A stretch of DNA of 7,661 bases from Gammaproteobacteria bacterium (GTDB lineage: Bacteria > Pseudomonadota > Gammaproteobacteria > Steroidobacterales > Rariloculaceae), in NCBI GenBank assembly GCA_004357505.1, contig SMWC01000013.1, positions 1 to 7,661 on the forward strand. The letters are read 5' to 3'. Under the pieces are notes generated by a model, which saw only the letters and a program-made list of their open reading frames with translations, was not told where the DNA came from and made no database searches. The position numbers and the translations under genes are program-made. The first letter of the stretch is position 1, and every line of letters starts with the position of its first letter. Below, piece by piece: positions 6,091-7,661 of the stretch.

Positions 6091-7661
6091 CTACTTCGCC
6101 AGCGGGTCGGGTCTTACCTGGAAGTGCACCACCAACGGCTTGGTTCCATAGCCGCCCTCTTTCAGCCACGGCGTTCGATCGCCGCTAGACACCCACAGAC
6201 CGCGACCCTTCCAACCGGCATCCGGATCGTCGATCCGGCCGTCGAAACCTTTGCTGTAGAAACCGAGGGGATACGGAATTCGCATCGTGATGAATTCACC
6301 GTCGACGAGCGCGTGAACGCCATCAAAGAGATTCGCCGTAGCGATTGGTGTGTTGGCGCCCAGCCCAGAGGTGTTGTGCTGATCGACCCAGGTGTAATAA
6401 CTCGACTCCACGCTGTACTCGGGTAGCTCCGGGAACCCGGGGCCTGGGAAACGATGGAATGTCCAACCTTCGGGGCAATGATCACCGGTCGCGGTCGGGC
6501 CATTGAGCGGGCCTTCGCATTTGCTGCGATCGAACTCCCCCAGGTGCCCACTACCCAACGAGACCCAGACTACGCCGTTGCGATCGATATCCGCCCCGCG
6601 CGATGAAAAACCCGGTAACGGAATATTGTAGAGTTCGGCCAGCGCCGTCTCCGGGGGGTTTGGACCGGGGTCCAGACGGATGATCGAACCTGGGAATCTA
6701 AAGCTCGTCGATCCCCACACCGACCCGTCTGCCGGGTTCGGCATCACCGCATAAAACCCTGCCGAGATTCGCATGTCGAGGTTCGGGTCCAACGGCTCAC
6801 CAGGCTCAACGTAGTCGTCTCGCCGACCGTTACCATTGGTATCGAGGATCAGTGGCGCCCAACCTTGGGACGCCGCGGCATCACCCGTCGCGTAGAACTT
6901 ATTGGTGTCGAGCCAACCGACGACTCCACTGCCACCACTCGTCCACAGCGTGTTGTGGTCATCCTCGGCAAACTGCAAATGGTGCGTGGAGAAACACGTG
7001 TCGACGAATGTGTACTCTTCGGTCTGCGGATCGTAGACGGCCAGATGCCGGTTCGCCCGCTCGGTCGGGAAGAACTTGGCCGATGGATGGTCGGATCCTT
7101 CCCTACAGAAGTCGGGGTTGCTCGGACCGCGCACGCGTGCTGTGTACCAGATCCGACCTGTGCCATCGAACATCGGGTTGTGCGCATTAGCCTGACTGTC
7201 CCAGATGCGCTCGTCGCCCCAGTAAGGCGACGGCTGCACGACCGGCGCGCTATTCGTAGTCGGCGTGTCGGCATCCCGAACCTGTGCGCGGAATGTCGTC
7301 GCGATGTTTGCTACGGGATCGAGAATCGGAAAGTTGTCGGTGCTCAGTTCCGGTGCGCCGTAGATCTTGCCGTAGCCGTTGACGGTGGGATTGCGTCGGT
7401 CGGTCGTCGTCAGGTCGTGAAGATAGGACTTCGGATCGGCCCAGTCTCTGACCGTCGCGACGATATTGCGCTCTATACCCTGCGGTCGTTCGGGCTTGAA
7501 CGCCGGCAACTCCCCCGCGGCGACGCGGTCGGTCCAGTCGGCCAGATAGCGAATCGGCACGCCACCGAGCCGTCCCACGAGCGCGTTGATCATCGACGAC
7601 CCGGCCTGACCCGATTGCACCCGGCGTACCCACGCGTCCTCCGCGGATTCGAACTCGCCGA
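6091..7661 (-). CDS. C-terminal part of a large propeller-like protein (Vgb/NHL-type repeats), 5' end outside the window
   Basis: The reading frame is open from the right edge (…EFESAEDAWVRR) to the TAG at 6091-6093, giving 522 visible residues; the real start lies off the window and a GTG at 7620 is only an internal valine. Numbering visible residues, Asp/Gly-Trp repeats of the virginiamycin-lyase/NHL propeller kind recur: FDGTGRIWYT (164), HNTLWTSGGSGVVGWLD (235), ADGSVWGSTS (310), IDRNGVVWVSLGSGHLGEFD (358) and GRGLWVSSG (485). LDTNGNGRRDD (272-282) looks like a calcium loop. A THHLQFAEDDHN stretch (226) and six scattered residues of cysteine-poor composition do not form a haem motif. From memory it matches a family of large gammaproteobacterial proteins usually labelled 'carboxypeptidase regulatory-like domain-containing', named for an N-terminal domain not visible here; export is likely but the signal region is also missing. 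Its function is unknown. It converges on the GGDEF-like gene and shows no evident link to the transporter. Confidence 0.85.
   Translation of the reverse strand, partial: GEFESAEDAWVRRVQSGQAGSSMINALVGRLGGVPIRYLADWTDRVAAGELPAFKPERPQGIERNIVATVRDWADPKSYLHDLTTTDRRNPTVNGYGKIYGAPELSTDNFPILDPVANIATTFRAQVRDADTPTTNSAPVVQPSPYWGDERIWDSQANAHNPMFDGTGRIWYTARVRGPSNPDFCREGSDHPSAKFFPTERANRHLAVYDPQTEEYTFVDTCFSTHHLQFAEDDHNTLWTSGGSGVVGWLDTNKFYATGDAAASQGWAPLILDTNGNGRRDDYVEPGEPLDPNLDMRISAGFYAVMPNPADGSVWGSTSFRFPGSIIRLDPGPNPPETALAELYNIPLPGFSSRGADIDRNGVVWVSLGSGHLGEFDRSKCEGPLNGPTATGDHCPEGWTFHRFPGPGFPELPEYSVESSYYTWVDQHNTSGLGANTPIATANLFDGVHALVDGEFITMRIPYPLGFYSKGFDGRIDDPDAGWKGRGLWVSSGDRTPWLKEGGYGTKPLVVHFQVRPDPLAK

Noticed and set aside
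6124..6426. Plus-strand open frame of 100 codons opposite the right-edge gene
   Set aside because: Antisense shadow of a continuous 522-codon frame with recognisable propeller repeats; no ribosome site or domain supports it.
7618..7620. GTG as the start of the right-edge gene
   Set aside because: The frame stays open upstream to the window edge and the upstream residues (EFESAEDAWVRR) read as continuous family sequence, so this is an internal codon.
6091..7661. Right-edge gene as a haem-binding cytochrome
   Set aside because: Histidines are frequent, but no CXXCH motif occurs anywhere in the visible 522 residues.
1..7661. tRNA, rRNA, CRISPR, insertion sequence, DnaA box or tandem repeat
   Set aside because: Looked for on both strands by eye; no cloverleaf, repeated spacer pattern, transposase motif, terminal inverted repeats or TTATCCACA-like box was seen.

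Overview
The window reads as a moderately GC-rich (roughly 60%) chromosome segment of a gammaproteobacterium. The main support is the left-edge gene, a mnmG whose product can be followed almost residue by residue against the E. coli protein as I remember it. The other genes fit an environmental, possibly marine, gammaproteobacterium, but that is inference from memory and no search was run. There are no mobile elements, tRNAs, rRNAs, CRISPR arrays or tandem repeats. Coding density is high and every gap between genes is under 130 bases.

Layout, left to right. (1) Positions 1-1832, minus strand: mnmG, the FAD-dependent tRNA wobble-uridine modification enzyme, cut by the left edge about 20 residues before its expected C-terminus. 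(2) Positions 1833-1956: a divergent intergenic gap. (3) Positions 1957-5319, plus strand: a compact three-gene unit. It encodes an exported, cysteine-rich alpha/beta hydrolase of the tripeptidyl-aminopeptidase-like (S33/TAP) type, a NatA-like ABC ATPase, and a NatB-like ABC-2 permease. The ATPase and permease genes overlap by 4 bases (ATGA). The hydrolase-ATPase junction is bridged by a perfect 7-bp hairpin and by a six-codon mini-ORF that overlaps the stop before it and the start after it. (4) Positions 5401-6051, plus strand: a small soluble GGDEF-domain protein whose signature is degraded to DGNGF and whose inhibitory site is missing. It is separated from the permease by 81 bases, and a bulged stem-loop covers the permease stop codon. 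(5) Positions 6091-7661, minus strand, convergent: the C-terminal 522 residues of a large, poorly characterised protein with Vgb/NHL-like propeller repeats and a calcium-loop-like DTNGNG motif. It continues past the right edge.

How the genes may work together: the hydrolase would act in the periplasm next to an inner-membrane ABC-2 exporter, so the trio could be an export or detoxification module in which the hydrolase processes peptides or esters related to the transported compound. This is inferred from gene order and overlaps only, and the substrate cannot be read from the sequence. The pseudo-GGDEF gene lies downstream on the same strand but appears transcriptionally separable. Nothing links mnmG or the right-edge protein to the trio.

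The points most worth a second look are the relay-like junction at 3401-3422, the catalytically dead GGDEF that keeps its nucleotide-contact residues, the conserved-looking hydrolase/NatAB pairing, and the uncharacterised right-edge propeller protein. I did not find a clearly new multi-gene system.
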